DNA from: Alsobacter ponti | GTDB lineage: Bacteria > Pseudomonadota > Alphaproteobacteria > Rhizobiales > Beijerinckiaceae | Direction of reading: 5' to 3' | Length of the DNA stretch: 64,000 nucleotides | NCBI RefSeq assembly: GCF_024294805.1 | Contig: NZ_JANCLU010000012.1 | Location: 62,001 to 126,000 of the forward strand | Shown here: piece after piece, positions 17,873 through 25,644 of the stretch | How positions within the stretch are numbered: position 1 is the first letter of the stretch | How the letters are laid out: each line of letters starts with the position of its first letter | Notes under the pieces: model-generated | Told to the model about the DNA's origin: nothing | What the model saw: only the letters and a program-made list of their open reading frames with translations | Database searches by the model: none | Translations under genes and position numbers: made by a program

Positions 17873-18469
17873 TCAGAGGACGCCGGTTCTCTCCAGGAGC
17901 GCCTGCACGTCCCCACGGCTGGCCAGGCCGAACCGCCGAAAGACGCTGGCCAGGTGCGCACGCACGGTATTCTCGCTGATCCCGAGGCTTCGCCCGATCT
18001 GCTTGTTCTGCAGGCCCTTGGCGCACAGGATGAGGATGTCGGTCTCGCGGGGCGTCAGGCCGGGCCGGGTTGCGCCGTCCATGGGCGCCGCGTCGACGAG
18101 CCGGCCGATCGCCTCGATCACCTCCCGAGGGCCGTTGCTCTTGAAGACGACGGCGCTCGCGCCTGCGGCAAGGCACGCGCCCCGGACGTCATCGTCGGCG
18201 GCGCCCGTGAGGACGACGACGGGCAGTCCGGGCGCCGCGGCCCGCAGGACCGCAAGCCCTTCATGCCCGCGGCTGTCGGGAAGCGCCAGATCGAGCAGAA
18301 TGAGGTCGATGTCGGCGGCGCGCAGGCAGGCAAGCGCCTCGGCGATGGACTGGGCCTCCTCGAGCACCGCCTGGGGAAATGCGGCCATGATCGCCGCTCG
18401 CAGTCCGATGCGCACGAGCGGATGGTCGTCAACGATCAGCAGGCGAAGGACAGGCCTCGGCGCCGTCAT
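17873..18469 (-). CDS. LuxR/NarL-family response regulator
   Basis: 198 aa. The receiver opens RLLIVDDHPLVRIGLRAAI (acid pocket Asp14/Asp15), phosphoacceptor Asp60 in LILLDLALPDSRG, and Lys in FKSNGPREVIEAI. The C-terminal GerE/LuxR helix-turn-helix is GLTPRETDILILCAKGLQNK followed by QIGRSLGISENTVRAHLASV. It lies 48 bp downstream of sctD on the same strand and is convergent with the hybrid kinase, so it is probably part of the island control circuit. NarL-type proteins bind paired heptamers, so it is one of two candidates for the six island dyads. Confidence 0.9.
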   Translation of the reverse strand: MTAPRPVLRLLIVDDHPLVRIGLRAAIMAAFPQAVLEEAQSIAEALACLRAADIDLILLDLALPDSRGHEGLAVLRAAAPGLPVVVLTGAADDDVRGACLAAGASAVVFKSNGPREVIEAIGRLVDAAPMDGATRPGLTPRETDILILCAKGLQNKQIGRSLGISENTVRAHLASVFRRFGLASRGDVQALLERTGVL

Positions 18470-18517
18470 GGCGACGCGGCTCCCTGGAATGACCGCGGCG
18501 GCGGGCCTCGGCGCGAT

Positions 18518-20662
18518 TCACAGTTCAAGCTTCCACTCCAGCGACGCGTCGTACAGCATGACTTGCCACCCGCCGTCTCCCTGCAGCAGCACTCCCAGTT
18601 CGCCGATCGCCGCGATCCGCAGATCGGCGGAGACGCGGTTGCCGAGGCGCCAGCGCTGCCCGTCCGGGCCGAACAGGAACGGCGCGCCCGCAAGGCCGAC
18701 ACCGGTGACGGGAAACCGCGTGCGCGCGAAATCCCTCAGCACATGCTCGGCGATGGCGGCCGTGCTCAACGCCTCCGCGACGTAGACGGACCGCTCGCTG
18801 TCGGGCGCGGCATCGCGCGAGGCCGGCGATGCAAGGCATCGCCCGAGTCGCACCGGGCTCAGCGCGGCCTCGGCCAGAAGTCCCTGGTCGGTGGCCGTGA
18901 ACTGTCCTGTCGACAGGACGCGGCTGACGCTGAGGAGATCGAGGTGCAAGGCGATGCGCGCGGCTTCGTCGGCCGTAATTCTGGCCCCGGGCCAACAGGG
19001 TTCGCGCGGCGCGTCCTCGCGCGCCCGGGCGAGGAGAGGGGCGGCGACGGAGCGAAGGCGCCGCGCCATCTGCGGATTCGCGACGGGGTCGGCGAGCTGC
19101 TGGCGCAGGGCGGCCTCGGCCAGCCCCTCGAACGAGCCTGGCGACGAGCCGGCGGTGAGGGACGACGCGGCCGCGGGGCTGTTGCCCTGGGCGGGAGCGG
19201 CGGGCGACGTCGCGGCCGGCGCGATGGGTCTGACCGTGCCTCCGCCGGCCGCCGGCGCGCCGTCCTGCGCGGGCGTCGGGGGCGAGGCGGCCGCCGGCCA
19301 AATCTGCCTCACCGTGCGCGCGGCCGGCTGGGCCGGCTGCGCGGTCGCCGGAGCAGGGTCGGCCGGGGGCGGGGAGGGCGAACCGGGGAGGCGTCCGAGG
19401 ACGATGGCCGGTTGCCCCGATCCCGCCGGCGGCAAGATGTCGTCGGCCCGGTAGCCGCCCTTGATGAGCCGTTCGGCGTCGAGCGCCCTCTCACCCACAG
19501 CCCGCGAGCCGGAGCCCGCCGGTTCGCCCGGGGCGGGCTGCGCGGAGACGTAGGAGCGCAGCGGAATCAGCGGCGCGAAACGCGTGGCATAGGCCTGCAG
19601 GAACCCTGTCCAGCCATCGACCTGCTCCGTCGTCACGAAGCCGGTCGCCTCGATCAGCGCGGTCCCGTCGAGCCTGAACAGGACGGTGCGGCCGATGCGC
19701 GACTGGCGCGCCAGGTCTTCGACCTTCGGAAGCAGGGAGCGTGCGGTGTGCACGCCCTCGCTGCGCACGCTGCTCAGGCCCGGCACGGTGTCGCGCGCGA
19801 GCGCGACGAAGCGCTCCAGCGCGGAGGCGTCGAGCAACACGCCGGAGAGCGCTGCTTCACCGTTTCGCGACAGCGTGAAGGAGAGGGGCTGCCGTTCCGC
19901 CTGGATAAGGGCGGCGAGGTCGGCGCGGATCGTCTCGCGCACCCAGACCCTCAGGCGGGCCGGCACGCCGGTCCGTCCCACGGCGTCGACGAGCGCGCGG
20001 CGCTCGGCGGGCAGCTCGACATAGCCCGCTGCGATGACCGCGCCGTCCGCCTCCTGACGCGTCGCGATGGCGCGCCCGAAGTCATAGGCATCGAGGGCTT
20101 CCCGCACGATGGCGAGGTCCCGGCTGGCGTCGCGGGCCTGCAGCGCCGCCGGCCCGAGCGCGTCCCGCAAGAGCACCGCGCTCGCGGCCGCGCCGATGGC
20201 GAAGGCGGCGGCGGCCACGACCGGCCAGCGCCAGCGCGGTCCTTTCGCGCCCGCGGAGGCGGCGCGGGCCGAAGGTCTGCCGTCGAGACCGGCCGTCTCT
20301 CCCAGGCTTGTCCAGTTCGCGGTGACGGGCCCCAGGGCGAAGCGCGTCGTGCCGACGACGACCACGTCGAGCGCCTCGAGTTCGCGCCATTCGCCCTCGC
20401 CGGGGCGCACCTCGACGCCGCGCGCGGAATGCAGCGAACCCGCGCCCGCCATGACCTCGATGCGCCCGTCGGACCAGCGAATGCGCGCATGACCGGCCGC
20501 CACGCTGACATCGGAGATATGGAGGTCATCCTCGGGGCCCGATCCCAGCAGGTAGGTCCCGGGGTCGAGACGGAGCTCGGCGCCGATCTGCGGCCCCGAC
20601 AGGATCTTGAATACGAGACGGGCGGGCTCCGCGCCGCCACCCCCGGCTTCGACGCCGCTCAT
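18518..20662 (-). CDS. sctD: Type III secretion inner-membrane ring protein SctD, C-terminally extended
   Basis: 714 aa against roughly 400-430 in YscD/PscD. Residues about 15-110 form the cytoplasmic FHA-like domain (GTYLLGSGPEDDLHISD). One transmembrane helix lies at about 146-164. A periplasmic ring-building region follows to about 400. Then comes a Pro/Ala-rich linker (about 405-510) and an additional domain to the C-terminus that ends GDGGWQVMLYDASLEWKLEL. The extension is unusual and includes a Cys in the PCWPGARITADEAARI region and another in RLGRCLAS. The start overlaps the stop of the YscG-like gene by four bases. SctD forms the outer of the two inner-membrane rings and docks SctK/SctQ. 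Confidence 0.85.
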   Translation of the reverse strand: MSGVEAGGGGAEPARLVFKILSGPQIGAELRLDPGTYLLGSGPEDDLHISDVSVAAGHARIRWSDGRIEVMAGAGSLHSARGVEVRPGEGEWRELEALDVVVVGTTRFALGPVTANWTSLGETAGLDGRPSARAASAGAKGPRWRWPVVAAAAFAIGAAASAVLLRDALGPAALQARDASRDLAIVREALDAYDFGRAIATRQEADGAVIAAGYVELPAERRALVDAVGRTGVPARLRVWVRETIRADLAALIQAERQPLSFTLSRNGEAALSGVLLDASALERFVALARDTVPGLSSVRSEGVHTARSLLPKVEDLARQSRIGRTVLFRLDGTALIEATGFVTTEQVDGWTGFLQAYATRFAPLIPLRSYVSAQPAPGEPAGSGSRAVGERALDAERLIKGGYRADDILPPAGSGQPAIVLGRLPGSPSPPPADPAPATAQPAQPAARTVRQIWPAAASPPTPAQDGAPAAGGGTVRPIAPAATSPAAPAQGNSPAAASSLTAGSSPGSFEGLAEAALRQQLADPVANPQMARRLRSVAAPLLARAREDAPREPCWPGARITADEAARIALHLDLLSVSRVLSTGQFTATDQGLLAEAALSPVRLGRCLASPASRDAAPDSERSVYVAEALSTAAIAEHVLRDFARTRFPVTGVGLAGAPFLFGPDGQRWRLGNRVSADLRIAAIGELGVLLQGDGGWQVMLYDASLEWKLEL

Positions 20663-21039
20663 AGCGAGTCCAGGACGGCGCGGGCCAGCGCGCCGACGTC
20701 GGGATCCGCGGCCGCCCTCGCGAGCAGCGATCGCGCGCCGGCGGCGTCGCCCCGGCGCGCCAGGGCCATGCCCCTGAACGCGAGCACCGCGGCGGTGTCG
20801 GGAGCTTCGGACAGCGCCCGAAGGGCCCGCTCCGTATCGCCGAGCAGAAGCGCCAGCTGGGCGAGGCCCAGATGGCCGGCCTCTTCGCCGGGACGCGCCG
20901 CGAGCACGGCGTGGAAGATCGCTTCCGCCTCGCCGACTTTGCCGCGCGACAAGGCCAGGAAGCCGGTTTCCACCAGCAGCCGCGCCTCGTCCGTGTCGAG
21001 CGCCGGACGGGTCTGCAAATCGGCATTGGGCGACAGCAT
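20659..21039 (-). CDS. YscG-like TPR needle co-chaperone (SctG)
   Basis: 126 aa composed of helix-turn-helix TPR-like units: ARLLVETGFLALSRGKVGEAEAIF, then AGHLGLAQLALLLGDTERALRAL and AVLAFRGMALARRGDAAGARSLL. Size and position directly before sctD resemble YscG/PscG, which with YscE keeps the needle subunit monomeric in the cytosol. ATG 21039 follows AGAAGGGA; the longer open frame upstream overlaps another gene and is not coding. Its YscE-like partner appears to be encoded beside the needle gene at 51134-51358. Confidence 0.65.
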   Translation of the reverse strand: MLSPNADLQTRPALDTDEARLLVETGFLALSRGKVGEAEAIFHAVLAARPGEEAGHLGLAQLALLLGDTERALRALSEAPDTAAVLAFRGMALARRGDAAGARSLLARAAADPDVGALARAVLDSL

Positions 21040-21055
21040 GGTCGTCGATCCCTTC

Positions 21056-21322
21056 TCAGGCGAGATTGACGAGGAGGAGCAGGCGCTGAAAGGCGAGCAG
21101 CGACTCCCGCCCTCCGGGCTCGGCCCTCGCGCGGCGCGCCGCCTGCGCCAGGATGCGCTTGGCCCGCCGGACGTCTCCGGCCGAGAGCGCGGCGATGGCC
21201 GCGTCCCCCGCCGCGCCGTGCGCGGCGCGCAGGGCCGCGGGCCCGGCCAGCGATTCAACCGTGCCGCCGCCGACGACGCACGACGCATCGCGGGATTGTC
21301 GACGTGTGGTTGCTGGCTGCAT
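21056..21322 (-). CDS. Small helical protein at the head of the sctD unit (function unknown)
   Basis: 88 aa; the second half is strongly helical and Ala/Arg-rich (GDAAIAALSAGDVRRAKRIL) and ends FQRLLLLVNLA. It is the first gene of the minus-strand unit continuing with the YscG-like gene (16-bp gap) and sctD. The start at 21322 is 59 bp from operator copy 2, which is almost exactly midway to the divergent start at 21456. A small export-apparatus chaperone is plausible from context only. Confidence 0.5.
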   Translation of the reverse strand: MQPATTRRQSRDASCVVGGGTVESLAGPAALRAAHGAAGDAAIAALSAGDVRRAKRILAQAARRARAEPGGRESLLAFQRLLLLVNLA

Positions 21323-21381
21323 GCGGCGCCCCTGCCGTGGTCCGGAACTCCCGATCCTTATGCGCCTCGGGCGCGCGGGAG

Positions 21382-21397
21382 TGTCACGAACGGCACA
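21382..21397. promoter_or_regulatory. Island operator copy 2: TGTCACGAACGGCACA
   Basis: Imperfect 16-bp dyad lying 59 bp from the minus-strand start at 21322 and 58 bp from the plus-strand start at 21456. It could therefore serve both divergent units. The half TGTCACG is identical to that of copies 1, 4, 5 and 6. Confidence 0.7.
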
Positions 21398-21455
21398 GGG
21401 CGGGCGCGGTCGACGGACTAGAGGAGATGGAAGGGGATGCCATCAGGAGGCCTGC

Positions 21456-21863
21456 GTGAGCCTGCCGGAGACGCCAGTTGTCGCCTCGACGCCCTGGCCT
21501 GAGCCGCCGGCGCCGCCGACGGTCGCCGGCCTGGCGGACGGCGCGACGTCTGTGGCCCTCGTGGAGGCCTGGCTCGCGGCCCGGGAGCGCTGGCCCGCCC
21601 CCGATGTGTCGGCGGTTCTCGAGGAGATCGCGGCGCGGCTGGCCGCGATCCTGCGCGAGGAGCGGGTCCGCAACGACCCGGCTTGCCTGCGCATCGTCGC
21701 AGAGATGGCGAGCGCGCGCGACCTGCATGTCCTCGCTGAAGCGGCGGACCGGCTGGCCGCCCGCGTCGGGGCCCTGCCGGCCGGGGCGCGGCGCGAGGAA
21801 AAGGACAGGCGGGCGCCGGCCACGGACCTCGATCTCGCCGGCCGCTTCAGGATTCGATTGTGA
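21456..21863 (+). CDS. Small protein before the tip gene, positional equivalent of LcrG/PcrG
   Basis: 135 aa from GTG 21456, which has a strong AGGAGG ribosome site six bases upstream. Pro-rich N-terminus (about 1-28), then Ala/Glu/Arg-rich helices (VLEEIAARLAAILREERVRN). It is directly upstream of the tip protein gene (28-bp gap). In Ysc-type systems the tip chaperone LcrG is encoded just before LcrV, so a tip chaperone role is the natural guess. No sequence motif proves it. Confidence 0.5.
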   Translation: MSLPETPVVASTPWPEPPAPPTVAGLADGATSVALVEAWLAARERWPAPDVSAVLEEIAARLAAILREERVRNDPACLRIVAEMASARDLHVLAEAADRLAARVGALPAGARREEKDRRAPATDLDLAGRFRIRL

Positions 21864-21891
21864 CGGCGTCACGCCGCAAGGAAGGATCGAG

Positions 21892-24219
21892 ATGACGACG
21901 ATCGGTTCGACGCCGCCGGCGGTCAGCGCGCCGGCCGTCCAGAGCGCGGCCCAGAGCGCGGCGGCGGACCTGCCGACCTACGCGCAGTTCAGCGCGTGGC
22001 CCGCGACGCAGCAGATCCAGTGGTTGATCGCGAACGGCCAGCGGCCGACGCTTCCCGGCTGGGTGACGCTGCCCTTAGACAACAAATGCGCCGTGCTGGT
22101 CGACACCACTCACCCGAGCGGATACCGCACCGTCCGGCTGAGCAATTGGTCCGACAGCGCCCCTAACCTGAGCGTCCAGGTCAAGTCGGGACAGTGGGGG
22201 CGCCCCGATCCCCTCAACATGTCGCGGGCCGAGTTTCAGGCTATGGACGGGGCCGACCAGGTCAGCTTCGTCCTGCTGTACGGAAAGCTGCGCGAGGGCA
22301 ACAGTAGCTGGGCTTTGTGGCGTTACTACGTCACCTTTACGGGAACGGGCGCCAGCCCGCCCGAGGCGCCGTTCGTGGCGGGAGCCCTCTCCGGCGCCAC
22401 GAACGCCAGCTTGTATCCGGACGGGTTCGCCACGTCGCCGCGGCAGCTGGATCCTTCGGTCTTCTTGTCGTGGAGCGGCAGTGATCAAAGGGCCTATTTC
22501 GACACGTCCGGCCAAGCCAACATGCTCACCGTCGGGCAGGGCGTCTCCTCCGGCGCCTACGTCACCTACTCGGTCAATTCCGGTGTCAGTTCGGTTGAGT
22601 GGACATTCAAGCCGCTCGCGGATGTCGCCGAGGCGGATTTTCAAACCTGGTCGAAAGGCAGCCAGAAGGCCTTCATCGAGCATTACGCATCCGTCCAGCT
22701 TCCGGGCGCGCCCGCCTATGTCTATATCGGCAAGCCGTGGCAAGGCGCCTATTGGCGTTTGAGCGCCGGGGGCGTTCCGATCCGGGCCGAGGCGCGCAGC
22801 ACGACGGCGCGCGAAGCGCCCGTCTCCCTCGCCCAGTTCCAGGGCCAGAGCTCCGCGAACGGGGCGGCGGCCTTCACGAGCAACGAACAGGCGCTTTATC
22901 TCTACACGCAGGCCGGCAACAAGATGGGCGCGGTGGTGACCGTGCTCGGCGCGAATTTCCTGCTCTCCGCGGACGGCAAGCGCGTGCAGGCCCTCGACTC
23001 CCTCACCAAGCAACTGGTCGAGGCGATGCCGCCCGCGGATCTCCAGATCCTGATGGACTCGACCGTCGGAAGGGAGAAACTCGAGGCTATCGGATACACG
23101 ATATGGCCGTCGGGAACGGCCGAGTCCCAAATCAACGGCGTGAGAGGGAAGATCAGGGATATGTTTCCCGACACGCTGCCGTCCGGCCTCGTCACCACGT
23201 TCGGACCGACAACCACGAAAGAAGCCCTCGTCAAGCCCTTCATCGCCCAGCTCGACATTCTGGAGGAGCAGATCAAGGCGACCGGTTCGAGTTCCACGCT
23301 GGTCGACCTCAAGACGCTCAACGCTGCGACCGACGACCTCAAGAAGAGGGCGCAGCGCCTCGCCTCCTTCGCCAAGCAGCCCGACGCGATCTCTGGTCAT
23401 GGTCCCGTCAGGGGTAACCTGGTCGTCGCCTGGTCGGACGTGACTAAGATCTCCGAAGCTCACCAGACGTTCTGGGATACCGCCAAGGCCTTGTGGCAGG
23501 CGGAGGATGCGATCGCCAAGGCGGCGGACCGAAAGAACAAGATCACCGGCGCCGAAGCGAAGACAGATCTCGCCACGATGATTTTCGCGTTCCAGTTGCA
23601 GAGCAACATCATCGGGCAGTCGCTGACCAAGGCGGACACCGAGGAGCTGCGGCAGATCAATGCTCTCGTGCAGCTCTATACGACGATGCAGACCAACGTG
23701 AACCAGGTTCTCGGTTACGAGTCGCTCCTGCCCAAAGACACAAAACCGGAAGACAAGACGGCTACCAAGTATTCATGGTTCGGAGCAAATCAACAAGTTG
23801 CCATGTCGTCATTCCAATTGACGGCGCTGTCCCTCATGTTCGACGGCAACGTCAAGTCGGCGAACACGTATTCTGGCGGGCCAAGCAGCGGCTTGAACGG
23901 CAGTCCGATCGAGGAAATCTATGGCATCACGCGTCCCGTTACCGGACACTCAACCGTCTCGGCGCAGAACGGCGATACAAGTCAAGCAGGAACGGTTTCT
24001 CGTCTTGGCTTTGCGCTACCCTGGATGACCAATTCGCAGTGGAGCCAGTTCGGCAATTCGCTGTCCAGCACCATCTCGATCATCAACCAGCACGCGCAGA
24101 CCAAGATGAACGCCGTCAATTCGGCGGACAAGGAATCGAACCGGCATTTCGAGCTGGCCAACACCGTGCTCTCGAAGATGAACGACATGCTCCAGAGCAT
24201 TGGCCGCAATGTCGCTTGA
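21892..24219 (+). CDS. Putative needle-tip protein (SctA) with five N-terminal repeats
   Basis: 775 aa, more than twice LcrV or IpaD (about 320-340). Residues 25-370 contain five degenerate modules beginning near Phe33, Phe115, Phe191, Phe250 and Phe316, each with a core like QFSAWPATQQIQWLIANG, EFQAMDGADQVSFVLLYG or DFQTWSKGSQKAFIEHYA. The C-terminal half has long helices (LTKQLVEAMPPADLQILMD to the end) and closes with LSKMNDMLQSIGRNVA, which resembles the needle subunit ending LKSVADTLKSIARNVS, as expected of a tip that docks on the needle helix. Upstream GAAGGATCGAG is the ribosome site. Context (LcrG-like gene before, SctX, SctY, SycD and translocators after) supports the call. No signal peptide. 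Confidence 0.65.
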   Translation: MTTIGSTPPAVSAPAVQSAAQSAAADLPTYAQFSAWPATQQIQWLIANGQRPTLPGWVTLPLDNKCAVLVDTTHPSGYRTVRLSNWSDSAPNLSVQVKSGQWGRPDPLNMSRAEFQAMDGADQVSFVLLYGKLREGNSSWALWRYYVTFTGTGASPPEAPFVAGALSGATNASLYPDGFATSPRQLDPSVFLSWSGSDQRAYFDTSGQANMLTVGQGVSSGAYVTYSVNSGVSSVEWTFKPLADVAEADFQTWSKGSQKAFIEHYASVQLPGAPAYVYIGKPWQGAYWRLSAGGVPIRAEARSTTAREAPVSLAQFQGQSSANGAAAFTSNEQALYLYTQAGNKMGAVVTVLGANFLLSADGKRVQALDSLTKQLVEAMPPADLQILMDSTVGREKLEAIGYTIWPSGTAESQINGVRGKIRDMFPDTLPSGLVTTFGPTTTKEALVKPFIAQLDILEEQIKATGSSSTLVDLKTLNAATDDLKKRAQRLASFAKQPDAISGHGPVRGNLVVAWSDVTKISEAHQTFWDTAKALWQAEDAIAKAADRKNKITGAEAKTDLATMIFAFQLQSNIIGQSLTKADTEELRQINALVQLYTTMQTNVNQVLGYESLLPKDTKPEDKTATKYSWFGANQQVAMSSFQLTALSLMFDGNVKSANTYSGGPSSGLNGSPIEEIYGITRPVTGHSTVSAQNGDTSQAGTVSRLGFALPWMTNSQWSQFGNSLSSTISIINQHAQTKMNAVNSADKESNRHFELANTVLSKMNDMLQSIGRNVA

Positions 24220-24598
24220 CGCGCCCGGCCCGCGCCCGCTCGACGTCGGCATCGACCGGATCTCGCGGCGGACGCCGGCGCAGGAAGTCCACCTGCCGGC
24301 CCAGGCGCCGGCCGCGCCGGCCTTCCTGCCGCAGGCGCGTCCGCTCGACGAGGTGTTGCGCCGTCCCACCCTCGACGAGCGCCTGTGCGACCTGCTGGAG
24401 CCCGCCTCCCTCGACGCCGCCCTGCTGGAGCCTGCCGTTCTGTCGCGGACGCGAAGCGAGGCGGCGGCCGAGTTCTCGGCGCTCGCTTCCTCCTCCGCCG
24501 ACCCCGGCCTCCTCGAGCGGGCCGTAGGGGTCCTGAACGCCGACGTCGCGCTGGACGAGGAAATCCGAACCGCGCTCGCCGCGCTCCTGCGGGGCTGA
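24209..24598 (+). CDS. sctX: Type III secretion protein SctX (YscX-like)
   Basis: 129 aa, overlapping the tip gene by 11 bases. The early motif LDVGIDRIS parallels the YscX start region (HIGIEKLS), then a Pro-rich stretch is followed by LDEVLRRPTLDERLCDLLEP and helical RSEAAAEFSALAS and EEIRTALAALL, matching YscX in size and order of elements. YscX is an early exported component that binds SctY and SctV and is required for export. ATG 24209 is preferred over TTG 24200. The call rests on this likeness plus the adjacent SctY. Confidence 0.7.
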   Translation: MSLDAPGPRPLDVGIDRISRRTPAQEVHLPAQAPAAPAFLPQARPLDEVLRRPTLDERLCDLLEPASLDAALLEPAVLSRTRSEAAAEFSALASSSADPGLLERAVGVLNADVALDEEIRTALAALLRG

Positions 24599-24600
24599 AC

Positions 24601-24981
24601 GTGGGTCTCTCCGGCCGTTCGCGCGAGTTCGTGCTGCTCTCGATCTTCATCCTCGCGCGCCATGGCGAGACGGCGCGCGCCGCCGCGCTCGCCGAGGCCC
24701 TGCGGGCGGCGGGCGACGGCTCCCCCCAGGCGCTGCTGGCGGTCGCCGTGCTGCGCTTCCTCCACGCCGACTGGCCGGGCGTCCTCGCCGCGCTGGCGGA
24801 CCTCGACAGGACCGATCCCCTGGAGCGCTTCGGCGACTACCGGCTCACCGACCGCCAGAGGCTGCGGCGCTACCTGCGCGCGCGGGCGCTGCACGAGACG
24901 GGCGGGCCAGGCGCGAGCGGGGAGGCGGTCGCCATCTACCTGCGCGGCGGTCCTCCCGCCGGCCGCGCGGGGCTGTCATGA
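24601..24981 (+). CDS. sctY: Type III secretion chaperone SctY (YscY-like)
   Basis: 126 aa from GTG 24601, two bases after the sctX stop. The first helix pair GLSGRSREFVLLSIFILARH and GETARAAALAEALRAAG parallels YscY (LTKRQQEFLLLNGWLQLQCG), then TPR-like units follow (QALLAVAVLRFLHADWPGVL). YscY forms a complex with YscX that engages the nonamer SctV. The stop codon lies inside operator copy 3. SctX and SctY are restricted to the Ysc family of injectisomes. Confidence 0.72.
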   Translation: MGLSGRSREFVLLSIFILARHGETARAAALAEALRAAGDGSPQALLAVAVLRFLHADWPGVLAALADLDRTDPLERFGDYRLTDRQRLRRYLRARALHETGGPGASGEAVAIYLRGGPPAGRAGLS

Positions 24982-24989
24982 ACGGCACA
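24974..24989. promoter_or_regulatory. Island operator copy 3: TGTCATGAACGGCACA
   Basis: 16-bp dyad overlapping the sctY stop codon and 49 bp before the ATG of the translocator chaperone gene. It differs from copy 2 at one base only. It suggests a promoter serving the chaperone-translocator genes separately from the tip gene. Confidence 0.65.
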
Positions 24990-25038
24990 ACGGCGTTGCG
25001 GCCGCCCGCCTAGTGTCTCCCCACGCAGGGAGATCGAC

Positions 25039-25617
25039 ATGTCCATTCTCGACAAGGCCGCGGGCCCGCCCGTTTCGAAAGACGAACTCGTGAAGGCGCT
25101 CACGGCGATGGGCCCGACGTTCCAGTCGCTGCTCGACAGCGACGTCTTCGATGCGCGCACGAAAAGCATCATCGAGCTTCTGGGCAAGGGCCTGTCCCTG
25201 GCCGACATCTTCGAGATCCCGGCCGATCAGCGGCATCGGCTGCTCGCCAAGGGCGCGGGGATGGCGGCGGCCGGGGACCTCGCCGGCGCGGCGAAGATCA
25301 TCGAGCTGGTCACGATGCTCGAGCCGCTCGACGAAAAGGCGCTGCTGGCGCTGGGCACGATCCTCTCCCTGCAAGGGCGGTACGAGCAGGCGGTCGGCGC
25401 GCTGTTGCGCTGCCTAGCGCTCGATGCGCTGAACGCAGAAGCCTATCTGCGGCTGGGCGAGTGCCTGATGAAGGCGGGAGAGGCGGACAAGGCCGCCGAG
25501 GCCTTCACGCTGGCCGGAATCCATGCCTCCGGCCCGTCGGGCGAGGCGACGGCCGCGCGCGCGGCGGAACTCGCGCGGCTGTGCGCCCGGTCGGCGACCG
25601 CGGCTTCGGCAAACTGA
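25039..25617 (+). CDS. Class II translocator chaperone (SycD/LcrH/IpgC type)
   Basis: 192 aa. The block KGLSLADIFEIPADQRHRLL leads into three TPR units (AKGAGMAAAGDLAGAAKIIE; ALLALGTILSLQGRYEQAVG; EAYLRLGECLMKAGEADKAA), the SycD arrangement. Such chaperones bind the two translocators before export, and the translocator genes follow directly (27-bp gap). AGGGAGATCGAC is the ribosome site. The C-terminal tail is Ala-rich and longer than in SycD (168 aa). Confidence 0.88.
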   Translation: MSILDKAAGPPVSKDELVKALTAMGPTFQSLLDSDVFDARTKSIIELLGKGLSLADIFEIPADQRHRLLAKGAGMAAAGDLAGAAKIIELVTMLEPLDEKALLALGTILSLQGRYEQAVGALLRCLALDALNAEAYLRLGECLMKAGEADKAAEAFTLAGIHASGPSGEATAARAAELARLCARSATAASAN

Positions 25618-25644
25618 TTCAACGGCTATTTGCGGGAGACAACC

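Noticed and set aside
17954-21421. Plus-strand open frame of more than 1100 codons opposite sctD
   Set aside because: Low-complexity antisense product; the minus-strand SctD, YscG-like protein and response regulator are clear.
21382-24989. Reading the island dyads as sigma-54 or HrpL promoters
   Set aside because: No GG/GC pair at -24/-12 spacing, and no GGAACC-N15-CCAC arrangement; two copies are perfect palindromes, which suits a dimeric regulator instead.
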